A stretch of DNA of 64,000 nucleotides from Chthonomonas sp. UBA2017 (GCA_002335425.1 DDCB01000047.1:1-64000), one strand, 5' to 3'; shown: positions 1 to 8,827, numbered from the stretch's first letter. The notes: generated from the sequence alone by a model not told the origin. A program made the numbers and translations.

Positions 1-556
1 CGGAAAGACGTTGAATCCAAAACCGGCGACACCCCGAACTCCACGACGTCGCTCCAGGCCTTAACCTTGAGTGTCGCAGATAAACCCTCATCCCCCAACC
101 CTTTCTCCCTTCGCACAAACATCGAAAGGAGAAGGGGAAAATCCTGAGCCATGGTCGGCCCTGGCGTCTTCAAGCAAATCACAAACATCGAATGGAGAAG
201 GGGAACTTCTCGATCCTGAAGAGCCTTGAGCATGAACCCTCGACAGCGAGCGAATCACTCCTGGCCCCCACATCCTGCTTCGCGGAATGAGGGGGATGGT
301 TGTTGATGGGGTTTGGAGGTTCGGGAGGCCCGAAGGGCCGACATCACCTAGCGAAGGCCGTGAGGCCTGGAAAACGAGCTGCCCCCATTTTTTCAGGCCT
401 GAAAGGGCCGATATCAACTGACCCCGGTTCAGGAGTTCGGAATTTCGACCCGAACTCCCGACCTCCCGAACCTCCCGAACCTCCCCAAGGCGAAGGCCAG
501 GAGCCAGGATCAGTTGGTCTGCGCCGGGCAGGAATCCCCAGGTGTGGCGCCCGTCA
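1..556. other. Gene-poor spacer with repeats
   Basis: I find no convincing coding region here. Open frames exist on both strands but show Pro/Arg/Ser-rich compositions without any family signature. The stretch holds a 26-bp direct repeat pair (114-139 and 180-205), a Pro-codon-like CCCGAACCTC tandem run (about 449-485), and GC palindromic blocks such as GGCCCGAAGGGCC (about 327-339) that resemble dispersed REP-like intergenic repeats. It looks like a decayed, repeat-rich intergenic region. Confidence 0.6.
114..205. repeat. 26-bp direct repeat pair
   Basis: The 26 bases at 114-139 recur at 180-205 with a single mismatch (A versus T at the fourteenth base); the core is CACAAACATCGAA followed by GGAGAAGGGGAA. 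The copies start 66 bp apart. No gene or transposase is associated in view. Two copies only, with an unlike interval, so this is not a CRISPR array. Confidence 0.7.
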
Positions 557-796
557 TCAGGCGCCGACGGCGCGTTGCTGAGCCTCGACGTGCATGCCGG
601 TCGTCATGAGCCAAGCGGTGGCGCGCTGAATCTCCTCAACCGGACCCTCCAACTGCACATGCACCCAGCCGAAGTCCGAATCCACATTCGCCTTCACAAT
701 GTTCACGCGGACCTTGAAATCTTGACCCAAACGCCACAGCCAAGGCTCGGCGACGGCCTCTTTCCGCGCTGAAATCGTTAAGTCCACCTTCGTCAT
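557..796 (-). CDS. NIL-domain protein (small)
   Basis: A 79-residue protein that matches in size and pattern a free-standing NIL domain, the ligand-sensing fold found at the C-terminus of methionine ABC transporter ATPases and in ferredoxin-like proteins. The central part has the alternating hydrophobic pattern (VRVNIVKANVDSDFGWVHVQL, residues about 29-49, split by turns) followed by an amphipathic helix and a GMHVE strand. The ATG at 796 is preferred over upstream in-frame starts because those would run through the divergent leuA promoter. A TAGACT hexamer lies 7 nt upstream (804-809), so the mRNA may be leaderless. It is divergent from leuA. Function in this organism is unknown; assignment is by resemblance. 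Confidence 0.7.
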   Translation of the reverse strand: MTKVDLTISARKEAVAEPWLWRLGQDFKVRVNIVKANVDSDFGWVHVQLEGPVEEIQRATAWLMTTGMHVEAQQRAVGA

Positions 797-874
797 GGAG
801 GCCAGTCTACCGCCGCTGGGTTCCTCCGCGCAAAAAATCCGCCTTGACGTCTGGTCTTCGAGAAGATTCCCCCG

Positions 875-880
875 TATAAT
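875..880 (+). promoter_or_regulatory. -10 box of leuA
   Basis: A perfect TATAAT sits at 875-880, 19 nt before the preferred leuA start at 900. Transcription would begin near 887, giving a leader of about 13 nt. A TTGACG at 844-849 is 25 bp away, too far for a normal -35 partner. The ATG at 879 overlaps the hexamer and so is unlikely to be the start. Confidence 0.55.
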
Positions 881-899
881 GAACGAGAGCACCCACCTT

Positions 900-2048
900 A
901 TGAGCGATCGAGTCTTAGTTTTTGACACCACCCTCCGCGATGGCGAGCAGAGCCCCGGCGTGAGCTTGAAACTGCCGCAAAAGCTTGAAATCGGGCATGC
1001 CTTGGTCGATTTGGGAGTCGATATCATCGAAGCTGGATTTCCGATCTCGTCGCCCGGCGACTTCGAATCGGTTCACACCCTTGCAAAGGAGCTCAAAGGC
1101 GTCACGATCTGCGGCCTCACTCGAGCTCGGGAAAAAGACATCGACGTCGCCGCCGAAGCCTTGCAACCCGCCGAAAGCCGAAGAATCCACACCGGTCTCG
1201 GAGTGAGCGACAACCACCTGGAGCACAAACTCCGAATGACTCGCGAGCAGGCGCTTGAAGTCGGGGTCAACGCGGTCAAGCACGCCCGCCAATACACCGA
1301 CAACATCGAGTACTTCATGGAGGACTCAGGGCGAGCCGACCGCGAGTACGTCTTTCGAGTCGTCGAATCGGTCATCGCCGCCGGCGCGAACACGATCAAT
1401 GTGCCCGACACCACGGGCTACACCTTTCCCACCGAGTACGGAAGCCTGATTCGCGAAATTCGTGAGAATGTGCCGAACAGCGACAAGGCTGTGTTCAGCT
1501 GTCACTGTCACAACGACCTCGGGATGGCCACCGCCAACACTCTCGCGGGCGTTCTCGGCGGGGCCCGCCAAGTCGAAGTCACCGTCAACGGCATCGGCGA
1601 AAGAGCCGGCAACACCTCGCTCGAAGAAGTGGTCGTCGCCCTCAAGATTCGCCAAGATCTGTTCGGGGTTGATACCCGGGTCAACCCCGCCAAACTCCTG
1701 GGCCTGAGTAAGCTGGTGAGCCGGCTGAGCGGCATGATCGTCCAACGAAACAAGGCCGTGGTCGGGGCGAACGCGTACGCCCACTCCAGCGGAATCCACC
1801 AGGACGGGGTCCTGAAGGAGCGCTCGACCTATGAAATCATCGCTCCCGAAATGGTGGGTGCCGAAAAGAGCGAAATCATCCTCACCGCGCGCTCGGGTCG
1901 GCACGGGCTGAAGCACCGACTGCTGGAACTCGGATTCAACTTCGGAGACGATCGATTCGAGGAACTTTATGCCAAATTCTTAGAAATAGCAGACCAAAAA
2001 ACCGAAGTGCTCGACGAGGACCTGCGGAGCTTGGTCACAGCTCGATGA
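900..2048 (+). CDS. leuA: 2-isopropylmalate synthase, short form
   Basis: Condenses acetyl-CoA with 2-oxoisovalerate, the first committed step of leucine synthesis. The protein (382 residues) opens with the HMGL-like TIM barrel: FDTTLRDGEQ (8-17), metal-binding HCHND (H202, H204), and NGIGERAGN (from N230), then the HSSGIHQDG segment. It ends just after the sequence equivalent to the subdomain following the barrel, and so lacks the C-terminal LeuA dimer/regulatory domain of about 130 residues present in the 520-residue E. coli enzyme. Downstream sequence is AT-rich and non-coding, so this is not a simple frameshift. Start at 900 is chosen because the protein there aligns with family N-termini; homocitrate synthase is an alternative but the barrel reads as LeuA. 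Confidence 0.88.
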   Translation: MSDRVLVFDTTLRDGEQSPGVSLKLPQKLEIGHALVDLGVDIIEAGFPISSPGDFESVHTLAKELKGVTICGLTRAREKDIDVAAEALQPAESRRIHTGLGVSDNHLEHKLRMTREQALEVGVNAVKHARQYTDNIEYFMEDSGRADREYVFRVVESVIAAGANTINVPDTTGYTFPTEYGSLIREIRENVPNSDKAVFSCHCHNDLGMATANTLAGVLGGARQVEVTVNGIGERAGNTSLEEVVVALKIRQDLFGVDTRVNPAKLLGLSKLVSRLSGMIVQRNKAVVGANAYAHSSGIHQDGVLKERSTYEIIAPEMVGAEKSEIILTARSGRHGLKHRLLELGFNFGDDRFEELYAKFLEIADQKTEVLDEDLRSLVTAR

Positions 2049-2110
2049 CGCTTGGACGGAGAATTTTCGAAAAAGTTCGCAATTTTCGCCCCAAATTTTA
2101 AAAGTTCGGT

Positions 2111-2116
2111 TATCCT
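2111..2116 (+). promoter_or_regulatory. Possible -10 box upstream of pseudopilin gene
   Basis: TATCCT at 2111-2116 follows an AT-rich stretch and lies 86 nt before the pseudopilin start at 2203. The same hexamer is used in front of the lipoprotein gene at 59726. No convincing -35 is visible, so this is tentative. Confidence 0.3.
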
Positions 2117-2202
2117 GTAAGGAGCAGAAGGGAATTCCTGTCCGTCAGGTCCCCTGAAGTGTGCATTTATACAAACGCCAACGCAAGTTGGCTGGAGGCC
2201 GA

Positions 2203-3072
2203 ATGAAATCCTATCGAAGAGCCTTTACGCTCATTGAACTGTTGGTCGTGATCGCGATCATCGCAATCTTGGCCGCGATCCTTTTCCCTGTTTTTGCCCG
2301 GGCCAAAGTCATGGCCAAGGGTGCCGCGAGCATTTCGAACATGAAACAGATCGGAATCTCGCACATGATGTACATGGCGGATTATGAAGACCGCGCCGTT
2401 CTCGTGGGGACGACGAACGAAGCTGACTCGCCCTTCCTGTTGAATGGCGTTCCCTACAAGCCCTGGAGCTGGCTCCTGTGGCCCTACATGAAGAACGCCA
2501 ATATCCAGCAAGACCCCTTGAGAAGCGCCGAGCCTGTGAACGTGGCCGGAGCCAATCAGCAGATCTTCTGGGCGTATCGCAACCACTACGGCTATGCCTT
2601 TACGGTCTATAGCCCGACCCTCTTCACGACGGGCGGCTGGCAAGTCAATACGATCAAGTCGACTACCATTGGTCAACCGGCCAGTACGGTGATGTTCTCG
2701 CTCAAGAAAGGGCGAAACAACCAAGCGGACTGGCTTTGGGTGAATTCGCCCGTCTGGATGGCGAACCTCGTCGCCCCGCCGCACTGCGGGTCAGGCGACT
2801 ACACGACCGTCAACCCGGTCAGCATCTGCGCTCCGGCGGTTCGGTGGGGAAGCAATGGCTACACCAGCGAAATTCCTCCGATCGTCGAAGGGCGACACAC
2901 CGGAGGCAACGCTTTCCGCAAGAACAACCAGCACATCGTCTGCATGGGCGACGGCCACGTGAAGGGGATGGCGAGCCCTCAGCTCGCCGCAGGAACCAAC
3001 TGGACCCCCACCACGCCGTCGGGTTCGATCACGATCACCGATATCAACCGATACATGTGGGACAACGACTAA
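2203..3072 (+). CDS. Type II secretion/pilin-like pseudopilin
   Basis: An exported pseudopilin of 289 residues. It begins MKSYRRAFTLIELLVVIAII, the classic prepilin N-terminal cleavage/methylation motif (short basic leader, F-T-L-I-E, long hydrophobic helix), so it should be cut by a prepilin peptidase before F8 and assemble as a pilin-like subunit. The rest resembles the large family of pseudopilins with a C-terminal HIVCMGDGHVKGM segment (residues about 247-259) that are multiplied in Planctomycetes, Lentisphaerae and Armatimonadota. The ATG at 2203 has a GGAGG 5 nt upstream; a GTG at 2161 would bury the cleavage motif. The gene overlaps the following lipoprotein by one base (TAATG). Confidence 0.88.
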   Translation: MKSYRRAFTLIELLVVIAIIAILAAILFPVFARAKVMAKGAASISNMKQIGISHMMYMADYEDRAVLVGTTNEADSPFLLNGVPYKPWSWLLWPYMKNANIQQDPLRSAEPVNVAGANQQIFWAYRNHYGYAFTVYSPTLFTTGGWQVNTIKSTTIGQPASTVMFSLKKGRNNQADWLWVNSPVWMANLVAPPHCGSGDYTTVNPVSICAPAVRWGSNGYTSEIPPIVEGRHTGGNAFRKNNQHIVCMGDGHVKGMASPQLAAGTNWTPTTPSGSITITDINRYMWDND

Positions 3073-3287
3073 TGAAGTTCGGTTGGACTCTCCTTGTCTG
3101 CGGAATCTTGGCCCTCGGAGGTCTGGGATGCGGCAATTCTGAAGAATCGAGCGCTGCCCCGGATGATGCCTCCAAGCTAGGCACGGTCAAGTCGGAAGAT
3201 GGCGCCGAAGGGAAGGGGGGTGAACTCAGCATCAACCCGAACTTCAAAGGGGCACCTCCGGCTGGCGAAAAGGCAGGCGGAAACTAG
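3072..3287 (+). CDS. Small lipoprotein
   Basis: A 71-residue protein with a lipoprotein signal: basic start, hydrophobic core and a lipobox GGLGC (C21), followed by a Ser/Glu/Asp/Gly-rich low-complexity tail. It overlaps the pseudopilin stop by one base and is followed directly by a terminator, so the two form one unit. Small lipoproteins behind this type of pseudopilin are common in related genomes, which suggests they act together, but no function can be assigned. Confidence 0.75.
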   Translation: MKFGWTLLVCGILALGGLGCGNSEESSAAPDDASKLGTVKSEDGAEGKGGELSINPNFKGAPPAGEKAGGN

Positions 3288-3303
3288 ATCTTCCTAGTCA
3301 CCA

Positions 3304-3340
3304 AACTGGGGCCGAACAGACGTTCGGCCCCAGTTCTTTT
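3304..3340 (+). terminator. Rho-independent terminator
   Basis: A 14-bp perfect inverted repeat (3304-3317 with 3322-3335, loop of 4) is followed by CTTTT. It ends the pseudopilin-lipoprotein transcript. Confidence 0.9.
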
Positions 3341-3484
3341 GTGCAAGGCCCGCCGACATCAACATAGGACAGTGGAGGATGGTCGGCCTAAAGGAATGAT
3401 GCACGAGCACCCAAAGTTGACGTGGCGGGCACTCACCATAGTAGGACAGATTTTTGAATTTCGTCCCGGAAAATCGACTAGGGT

Positions 3485-4714
3485 TTAGATCTTTCGCCGA
3501 TTAGCTCGTAGTTTCGACGGGGTGACAGAAAACTCTTTCTGAAAAATCCGACTGAAGTGGGCAGCGTTGCTAAACCCAACCCGGGCGGAGATTTCACTGA
3601 TCGGGGTGTTCTCCTGCAAGATCATCAGGCGGGCTCGCTCCAGCCGGAGCGCGATCAAGTACTTATGAAAGGGCTTCCCGGCCGCTTCGCGGAACAAAAA
3701 CCGGAAATGCGAGGTGCTCAGGCCGAACTGCTTCGCCACATCCGCATCGGTGAGATTTTTCGAGTAGTTGCGGGCCAGGTAAGAGAAGGTCCGCTCCATC
3801 ATCGGGTCGATCTTGCCGGACGTCGGCACCATCACGTGCCCGGTGATTTCGTCGAGAAGCGTCTTGGTCGCCTGGGCGATCATCTCGGAGGTCAACTGCT
3901 CATCAAAAAGGCGGATCGCCCGCAATTGGAGGCGGTGGAGGCTCCGCGGCGCCCCCGATTCCAGGAGAGCCGCCGAAACGACCGCCAAAAACGTCAGGGC
4001 CAAGCTCTTGGCTTCATCTAGGTCTTGGCCGCAGGCCTTCACCCCCTGAATCAGCTGGCGAGTGGCCTTGTCAAATCGAGCCCGATCTCCGAGCCGGACG
4101 ATCGACCCGACCTCGCTGAGCGCGACGTTGCCCGTATTGCCTCGAAATGGGCAGGTCGAGGGGGCCAACTGTTCGACAATGACGTCGTAGATGAGGAAGC
4201 TCGCTGGTGTCCCAAAATCTCGAAACCGTAAGTGAGTCGCCTGGCGGATCGGCGGGAGGTCCAGCGTCAAATGACAGACCGGCTGCTCGCGGCCATCGAC
4301 CATGACCGAGTCGAGCACTTCGATGCTCGTCCCGTCCCCGATATACGAAGTCCCTTGCGAAGGGGGGCTTCCCGGCCCATAGTGCCTCCCCGAGACGAGG
4401 TTGTGCTGGTAGACGAGGTCTTCTTCGTTGAGGACTTGGATCGCCGCCCCAACACTCCCCGACGACTCGGCTTTGCCTTGCCGAAACATCGCAAAAACCC
4501 CGATCACGTGGACACGCCGGAGTTCCCCGACCGAAGAAGGAAGCTGAACATCCAAAGAGTTCTGGGGGCTGCCCGATGCGGGATCGCGGAGCTTCGATCC
4601 ACTTTGCCAAGCCGCTCCCCCCGTAATCGGGAGGTTCGGCTTGACTTGGCTCGGTTTCCAAATGGGCGTCGTCTCGCTTCGAGAAAACTCCGCGGGCTGG
4701 AAAACAGTGACCAT
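3485..4714 (-). CDS. AraC-family transcriptional regulator
   Basis: A 409-residue regulator. The last 100 residues (about 305-405) are a double helix-turn-helix of the AraC/XylS type with the usual LSTSHFRFLFRE, LRLERARLMI and ISEISARVGFSNAAHFSRIF signatures. Residues 1-190 look like a beta-sandwich (many short strands, ending in a FLIYDVIVEQ strand) and do not resemble the usual cupin sensor domain, so the ligand is unknown. It lies 18 nt downstream of the oligopeptide-binding protein gene on the same strand, and a TAGAAT (4730-4735) overlapping that gene's stop may give it a private promoter. The pairing suggests a role linked to the transporter, by inference. Confidence 0.85.
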   Translation of the reverse strand: MVTVFQPAEFSRSETTPIWKPSQVKPNLPITGGAAWQSGSKLRDPASGSPQNSLDVQLPSSVGELRRVHVIGVFAMFRQGKAESSGSVGAAIQVLNEEDLVYQHNLVSGRHYGPGSPPSQGTSYIGDGTSIEVLDSVMVDGREQPVCHLTLDLPPIRQATHLRFRDFGTPASFLIYDVIVEQLAPSTCPFRGNTGNVALSEVGSIVRLGDRARFDKATRQLIQGVKACGQDLDEAKSLALTFLAVVSAALLESGAPRSLHRLQLRAIRLFDEQLTSEMIAQATKTLLDEITGHVMVPTSGKIDPMMERTFSYLARNYSKNLTDADVAKQFGLSTSHFRFLFREAAGKPFHKYLIALRLERARLMILQENTPISEISARVGFSNAAHFSRIFQKEFSVTPSKLRANRRKI

Positions 4715-4732
4715 AGTTCTTGCTAGTCGATT

Positions 4733-6349
4733 CTACGGACTGAGGCTCACGGTTGTATGCGGGAGGTGGCCAAAGAGCGACTCTCGCAGGCCCTTCACTC
4801 GCGGATGAATCAACTCAAAGTCCTTTTGGTAGTAGACCGGAATCCAGGGCGCATCTTGCAAAGCGATGTCTTCGGCGGTCGCATAGAGCGCGAGGCGCTT
4901 TGCTTGGTCGAGCCCCGCATCCGCCTCTCGGCAGAGCCGGTCAAACTCGGGATTGTTGTAGCCATGCTTGTTTTCGGGACCGTAGGTCGCCAGCATGTAG
5001 CTCAGGAAGTTCTCAGGATCGAGGTAGTCCGCCATCCAGCGCATGTGATAGAACGTCAACTGCTTGGCGTCGTACTTTTCCAGATAAGCTCGCCACTCCA
5101 TCGTTCTGAGATTGACGGTGATGTTCAGGTTTTCCTTGAGTTGGCTCGCAACCGCCTCGGCCACAACCCGAATGTCCGGCCGGGCCTCTCGGAAGTTCAT
5201 CTCCAGAGCCGGGAAGCCCTTCCCGTCTGGGAATCCTGCCTCAGCGAGTAGCTTCTTGGCTTCTTCGACATTGAAAGGGAGCGCGGCCGCATCGGGGCGG
5301 TGCCCCGGCATTCCTGGCGGGACGATGCCGGTGGCGACGGTGTTGAGTCCACCCAGTTGGTTTTCGACGATGGCCGCGCGGTCGATCGCCATCCCAATGG
5401 CTCGTCGCACTCGGCGATCCTGAAACTCCTTCACTGTGTTCTGGTTCAAGCCCAAGTAGAAAAGAGACGGGCGGTCGAAGGCTTTGACCTGATCTTTATA
5501 CTGAGGGTCGTTTTGCAAGGCCACGACGTCTTGTCGCTCGACCGCCACCAGGTCCAGCTCGCCTGCTTTGTACTTGTTCAGCCGGGTCGCCGCGTCTTTG
5601 ATGACCGGCCTCTGAATCTTGTCGACCTTTGGTGCGCCGCCGTAGTAGTCTTTGTTTGCGACGAGCTCAATGAGCTGCTCTCGAACGTAGCGGGAAACCT
5701 TGAAAGGTCCGGTGCCAATCATCTGTTCGGGCTTCGTGATTTCAGAATCAGCGGGGACCGCATCCTTCGGCATGATCGCCGTGACCATAAACGTCATCTT
5801 GCCGAGGAAATAGGCTCTGGGGGTCGGAATTCGAATGATGACCGTTTGCGGATCGGGAGTCTCGATGCCGGTGATTTCCGGAGCTTTGCCCTCTCGATAG
5901 TCCATCAAACCGACGATGTCGTTGATGTATCCGTATGTGTTCTCATTGACCCCCTTGCGAACGTTGCGCTCGATGCTCCACTTGACATCTTCGCTGGTCA
6001 TCACCTTGCCGTTGTGGAACTTGACGCCTTGCCTGAGAGTGAACTTATAGGCTTTGCCGTCTTCGATGACTTCCCACTTTTCGGCGAGTCGCGGCTCGAC
6101 GGTATTGTCGGTGCTCCATCCGACGAGCCCTTCATAGACTTGCTGCAACAGGTCAATCGTGTCGCCGTCCGAAACTCGGCCCGGATCGAGGGTCGTGGGG
6201 TTCGTGGGGATCGGATAGCGAAAGACGTTTTCCGAACCGGCTTTGGCCTTTTCCGAAAAGCCTCCGCCTTGGCCGCAGCCCATCATCGAAAACGAGAGCA
6301 AGAAAACGGAAAGGGAGGCCCAGGGGAGCCAGCCGAAGCATCGTTTCAT
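4733..6349 (-). CDS. Peptide ABC transporter substrate-binding lipoprotein
   Basis: A 538-residue solute-binding protein of the SBP_bac_5 (OppA/DppA) family, which captures oligopeptides (or nickel, or sugars in some members) for an ABC importer. It has a lipoprotein signal with lipobox SMMGC (C25), then the family segments TLDPGRVSDGDTIDLLQQVYEGLVG (in pieces, about 52-76), the FHNGKVMTSEDV motif and the VRRAIGMAIDR motif. Its ATG overlaps the recO stop (ATGA). No permease or ATPase gene is nearby, so it must work with components encoded elsewhere. Specificity cannot be told from sequence. Confidence 0.9.
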   Translation of the reverse strand: MKRCFGWLPWASLSVFLLSFSMMGCGQGGGFSEKAKAGSENVFRYPIPTNPTTLDPGRVSDGDTIDLLQQVYEGLVGWSTDNTVEPRLAEKWEVIEDGKAYKFTLRQGVKFHNGKVMTSEDVKWSIERNVRKGVNENTYGYINDIVGLMDYREGKAPEITGIETPDPQTVIIRIPTPRAYFLGKMTFMVTAIMPKDAVPADSEITKPEQMIGTGPFKVSRYVREQLIELVANKDYYGGAPKVDKIQRPVIKDAATRLNKYKAGELDLVAVERQDVVALQNDPQYKDQVKAFDRPSLFYLGLNQNTVKEFQDRRVRRAIGMAIDRAAIVENQLGGLNTVATGIVPPGMPGHRPDAAALPFNVEEAKKLLAEAGFPDGKGFPALEMNFREARPDIRVVAEAVASQLKENLNITVNLRTMEWRAYLEKYDAKQLTFYHMRWMADYLDPENFLSYMLATYGPENKHGYNNPEFDRLCREADAGLDQAKRLALYATAEDIALQDAPWIPVYYQKDFELIHPRVKGLRESLFGHLPHTTVSLSP

Positions 6350-7119
6350 CTTGCGTCAAGATTACCAGAGTCGAGGGACCCGGACGCCAAATGAAGAGAC
6401 CGAACGAACGCCTCGGTCGCAGGAAGTCGGCGCTCGGCTTGGTCGGAAACCACCGTCCTGACGAGGCGAGCCGCCTCTTCGGCGAATTTCATCGACCCCG
6501 GGGGAGTTTCGCGCTGGACGAGCTGAGCCAAACCGATCAGAACTTCGGCTCGCACCTCCAGTCGGGCCGTCTTCGACTCAAAATGATCGGCGCAGAGATT
6601 GCCGCCCGCACTCGTCGAAAACCAGGCCGGGTTCTCGCGAATGGGTCGATGGCAGACCACGCAGGCGTCCCAGATGGGCAACAACCCTTCTAAGAGCAGG
6701 AGTTGATCGACTCCCCAAAGCCAGGCCACCACGGGGCGAGGGTGTCGCTCGAACTCGCCCAGACTCCGTAAGAGGAGATCATAGGGCCCGGCGTCGGCTG
6801 ATCCTTCGGGCACCAAAGCCGCAAACAGTTCGACCAGCGAAAGTGCCGCGCCCAAGCGGTCGAAGTCCGACCGAATCCCGGGAAACGAGGTGATCGGCTC
6901 GGCCTGGGTGACACTCTTCGACGTGCGCCCCTCTTCGACCTGGATTCGGGCGACGGTCAAAGGTTCGGCCAGCCAACCTCGCTTCGAGTTCGCCTTTCGA
7001 ACTCCCCGGGCAAACGCCACGAGAACTCCGGCTTCTTGGGTCAGAAAAACGATGCGGCGGTCTGACTCTCCTGAGTCAAACCGCCGCAATGTAATCGCAT
7101 GCAGCGTCGTCGAGTTCAC
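6346..7119 (-). CDS. recO: DNA repair protein RecO
   Basis: RecO loads RecA with RecF and RecR during gap repair and recombination. The 257-residue protein has the N-terminal OB fold (short strands, about residues 1-85) and a helical C-terminal half carrying a four-ligand zinc site (CVVC and CADH, about residues 155-180). The GTG at 7119 is chosen because it starts just before the typical first strand and lies 2 nt behind the preceding stop; an ATG at 7245 would add 42 residues of unrelated sequence that overlap the upstream gene. It closes the run of membrane genes and overlaps the next gene by ATGA. Confidence 0.85.
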   Translation of the reverse strand: MNSTTLHAITLRRFDSGESDRRIVFLTQEAGVLVAFARGVRKANSKRGWLAEPLTVARIQVEEGRTSKSVTQAEPITSFPGIRSDFDRLGAALSLVELFAALVPEGSADAGPYDLLLRSLGEFERHPRPVVAWLWGVDQLLLLEGLLPIWDACVVCHRPIRENPAWFSTSAGGNLCADHFESKTARLEVRAEVLIGLAQLVQRETPPGSMKFAEEAARLVRTVVSDQAERRLPATEAFVRSLHLASGSLDSGNLDAR

Positions 7120-7121
7120 GC

Positions 7122-7838
7122 CTAACTGAAGAAGTTCGTCTTCAGGAACTCGATAAAGACGAAGTACATTCGGTCGATCAGAAGCGTGAAACGGGTCATC
7201 ACGGTCGATCCAAAGATCGCGCCAAACCCGATCATCAACAGCCACCGGCCAAGCGTGGTCGTCCCCTTCAGGAACCTAGATTTGATCTCAAAGCTGAAGA
7301 AGAAGTAGCTCATGACCGAAAGAAGCGTCACCAAGAAGATCACATTGTTCACGGCTTGGGTGACATAGACTGCGTTCGGAATGTTGGCTGCACCCCCTGG
7401 AACAAAGATGGGGTCGAAGGTATTCGGCACAATCGGCTTCATCGAGCCGTAGATTTGCGGCCAGAACGTCTTGATCCAGTTGTCCGCTTGTTGGCCAGCC
7501 CACAGACCCAGAATGATGCCGATCGGAATTCGGCTCATCCAGTTGCTCTTCTTGCTGAAGACGAAATACGCCATCAGGCCGATCGGCAAGAGCAAGATGT
7601 ACAGGGGATAGCCCATCGAAGTGACCTTGCCCTCCGCGTCGACTTGCCCGACCATCTTGTCCCACCAAACGGACTTGAGCGTCTCGGTCCAAAGCGCGAC
7701 CAGTGAGAAGCCTGCCGCTAAGCCCAAGAACATGTGCTCGAAGAAGCGATAGACTTTCGTCTCGCGATAGAGAACACTGTAGAGGCCGAGGGTGCAGATC
7801 ACCCCGACCGCCATTTTCCAGAATTCGAAATCTCTCAT
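7122..7838 (-). CDS. Uncharacterised membrane protein, cluster gene 6
   Basis: A 238-residue integral membrane protein with about six hydrophobic segments (near residues 8-25, 36-52, 78-95, 100-118, 155-178 and 192-212). It contains a conserved-looking YRETKVYRFFEHMFLGLAAG patch just inside the second segment. I do not recognise the family. The gene is the last of six co-directional genes between prs and recO; its ATG overlaps the previous stop by 4 nt, which implies translational coupling and a shared complex. No catalytic motif is visible. Confidence 0.75.
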   Translation of the reverse strand: MRDFEFWKMAVGVICTLGLYSVLYRETKVYRFFEHMFLGLAAGFSLVALWTETLKSVWWDKMVGQVDAEGKVTSMGYPLYILLLPIGLMAYFVFSKKSNWMSRIPIGIILGLWAGQQADNWIKTFWPQIYGSMKPIVPNTFDPIFVPGGAANIPNAVYVTQAVNNVIFLVTLLSVMSYFFFSFEIKSRFLKGTTTLGRWLLMIGFGAIFGSTVMTRFTLLIDRMYFVFIEFLKTNFFS

Positions 7839-8827
7839 CGCTTGCCTCCTCGCTTCGACTTTTGCAAGGCGGTGCCGACGTTGCCGACAATCACCGCGAG
7901 GATGAGAAGTCCCATCGCCGTGTGCAAGGCAAAGTAATACTGCGAACCGCGGCCCACGCTGTTGCCTTCAAGCTTCGCGACCGACGGTCGCCCATCAATG
8001 ACCACCGCGTTGTTCGCGCTCGCGGCCTCCTTGCTGCCTTCTAGCCCTCGTCCCATGAGCGTCTCAAGCTCCACCGTGCCGTTGAGACCGACGACCAGTC
8101 CGGCCAGCTGTTGGGCTTTGTAGTAGTTGACCGCTTCGGGACCGATGACCCCGGTCACCATCGCCATCAATTTCGACCGGATCGGGACCCCGTCGTATGT
8201 CGTCGGAGTGAACTGCAAGCGACCGATCAAAACATCGAGCGTGGACGAGGCGGTGACGTTCACGTAGAGCCCCAAGTCGTTGATCGTGTTGATTCCTTCA
8301 AAGGGGGGAGTCCCCAGCACGTCGACCCCGTTGTCTTCGCGACCTCGAAAGGCCTCTCGGAAGTTCGTTTGGAAGAGCCGTGCGGTGTTATCGAGGTTCG
8401 TGAAGTTGCCGACCCGCACCCAGTGAACGTTCCTCTCGTACTGAAGGCTGGGATTCACCGCCTTTTCTTCTTTGATGATCCGCTCGACGATGTTGGTGGC
8501 GACCGTCGGCGCCTGGGGATCGGCTCCGGCATACAAGATGAACCGGATGCCACGGCGAACCAGAATTCGGGTCAACGCTTCCAGTTGACCGGCGCTTTCA
8601 CCGCGAGTCGAATTGGTGAAGTCACTTTGGACGGCGACCACCTTATCGGCCGGCATCTTCATCAGTGCCGTGTAGAAGTCGGCGGCGGGCGGGTTCGGCT
8701 GATTCGGCAGCGGCCGACTCAGGAACACCGAAATGATGATTACAATCGCCAAGACGAGGTACAGGGCCCGGCTGGGCACCGCCATCAGCTTCTCAGCAAA
8801 AGAGGTTTTCGGCATGGGGGTGCTCAT
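7835..8827 (-). CDS. Uncharacterised membrane-anchored protein, cluster gene 5
   Basis: A 330-residue protein with one transmembrane helix near the N-terminus (about 20-38) and a second near the C-terminus (about 300-318), enclosing a large mixed alpha/beta extracytoplasmic or cytoplasmic domain. The domain has a Rossmann-like run (VVAVQSDF, then a helix, then FILYAGADP, residues about 62-105), reminiscent of GldG/ABC-accessory type domains, but this is only a resemblance. It overlaps the upstream gene by one base and the downstream gene by four. Unknown function. Confidence 0.72.
   Translation of the reverse strand: MSTPMPKTSFAEKLMAVPSRALYLVLAIVIIISVFLSRPLPNQPNPPAADFYTALMKMPADKVVAVQSDFTNSTRGESAGQLEALTRILVRRGIRFILYAGADPQAPTVATNIVERIIKEEKAVNPSLQYERNVHWVRVGNFTNLDNTARLFQTNFREAFRGREDNGVDVLGTPPFEGINTINDLGLYVNVTASSTLDVLIGRLQFTPTTYDGVPIRSKLMAMVTGVIGPEAVNYYKAQQLAGLVVGLNGTVELETLMGRGLEGSKEAASANNAVVIDGRPSVAKLEGNSVGRGSQYYFALHTAMGLLILAVIVGNVGTALQKSKRGGKR

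Noticed and set aside
449..485. Tandem CCCGAACCTC copies as a CRISPR array
   Set aside because: The copies are about 10 bp with no spacers of equal length and no cas genes.
844..880. TTGACG and TATAAT before leuA as a full sigma-70 promoter
   Set aside because: The spacer is 25 bp; only the -10 was kept.
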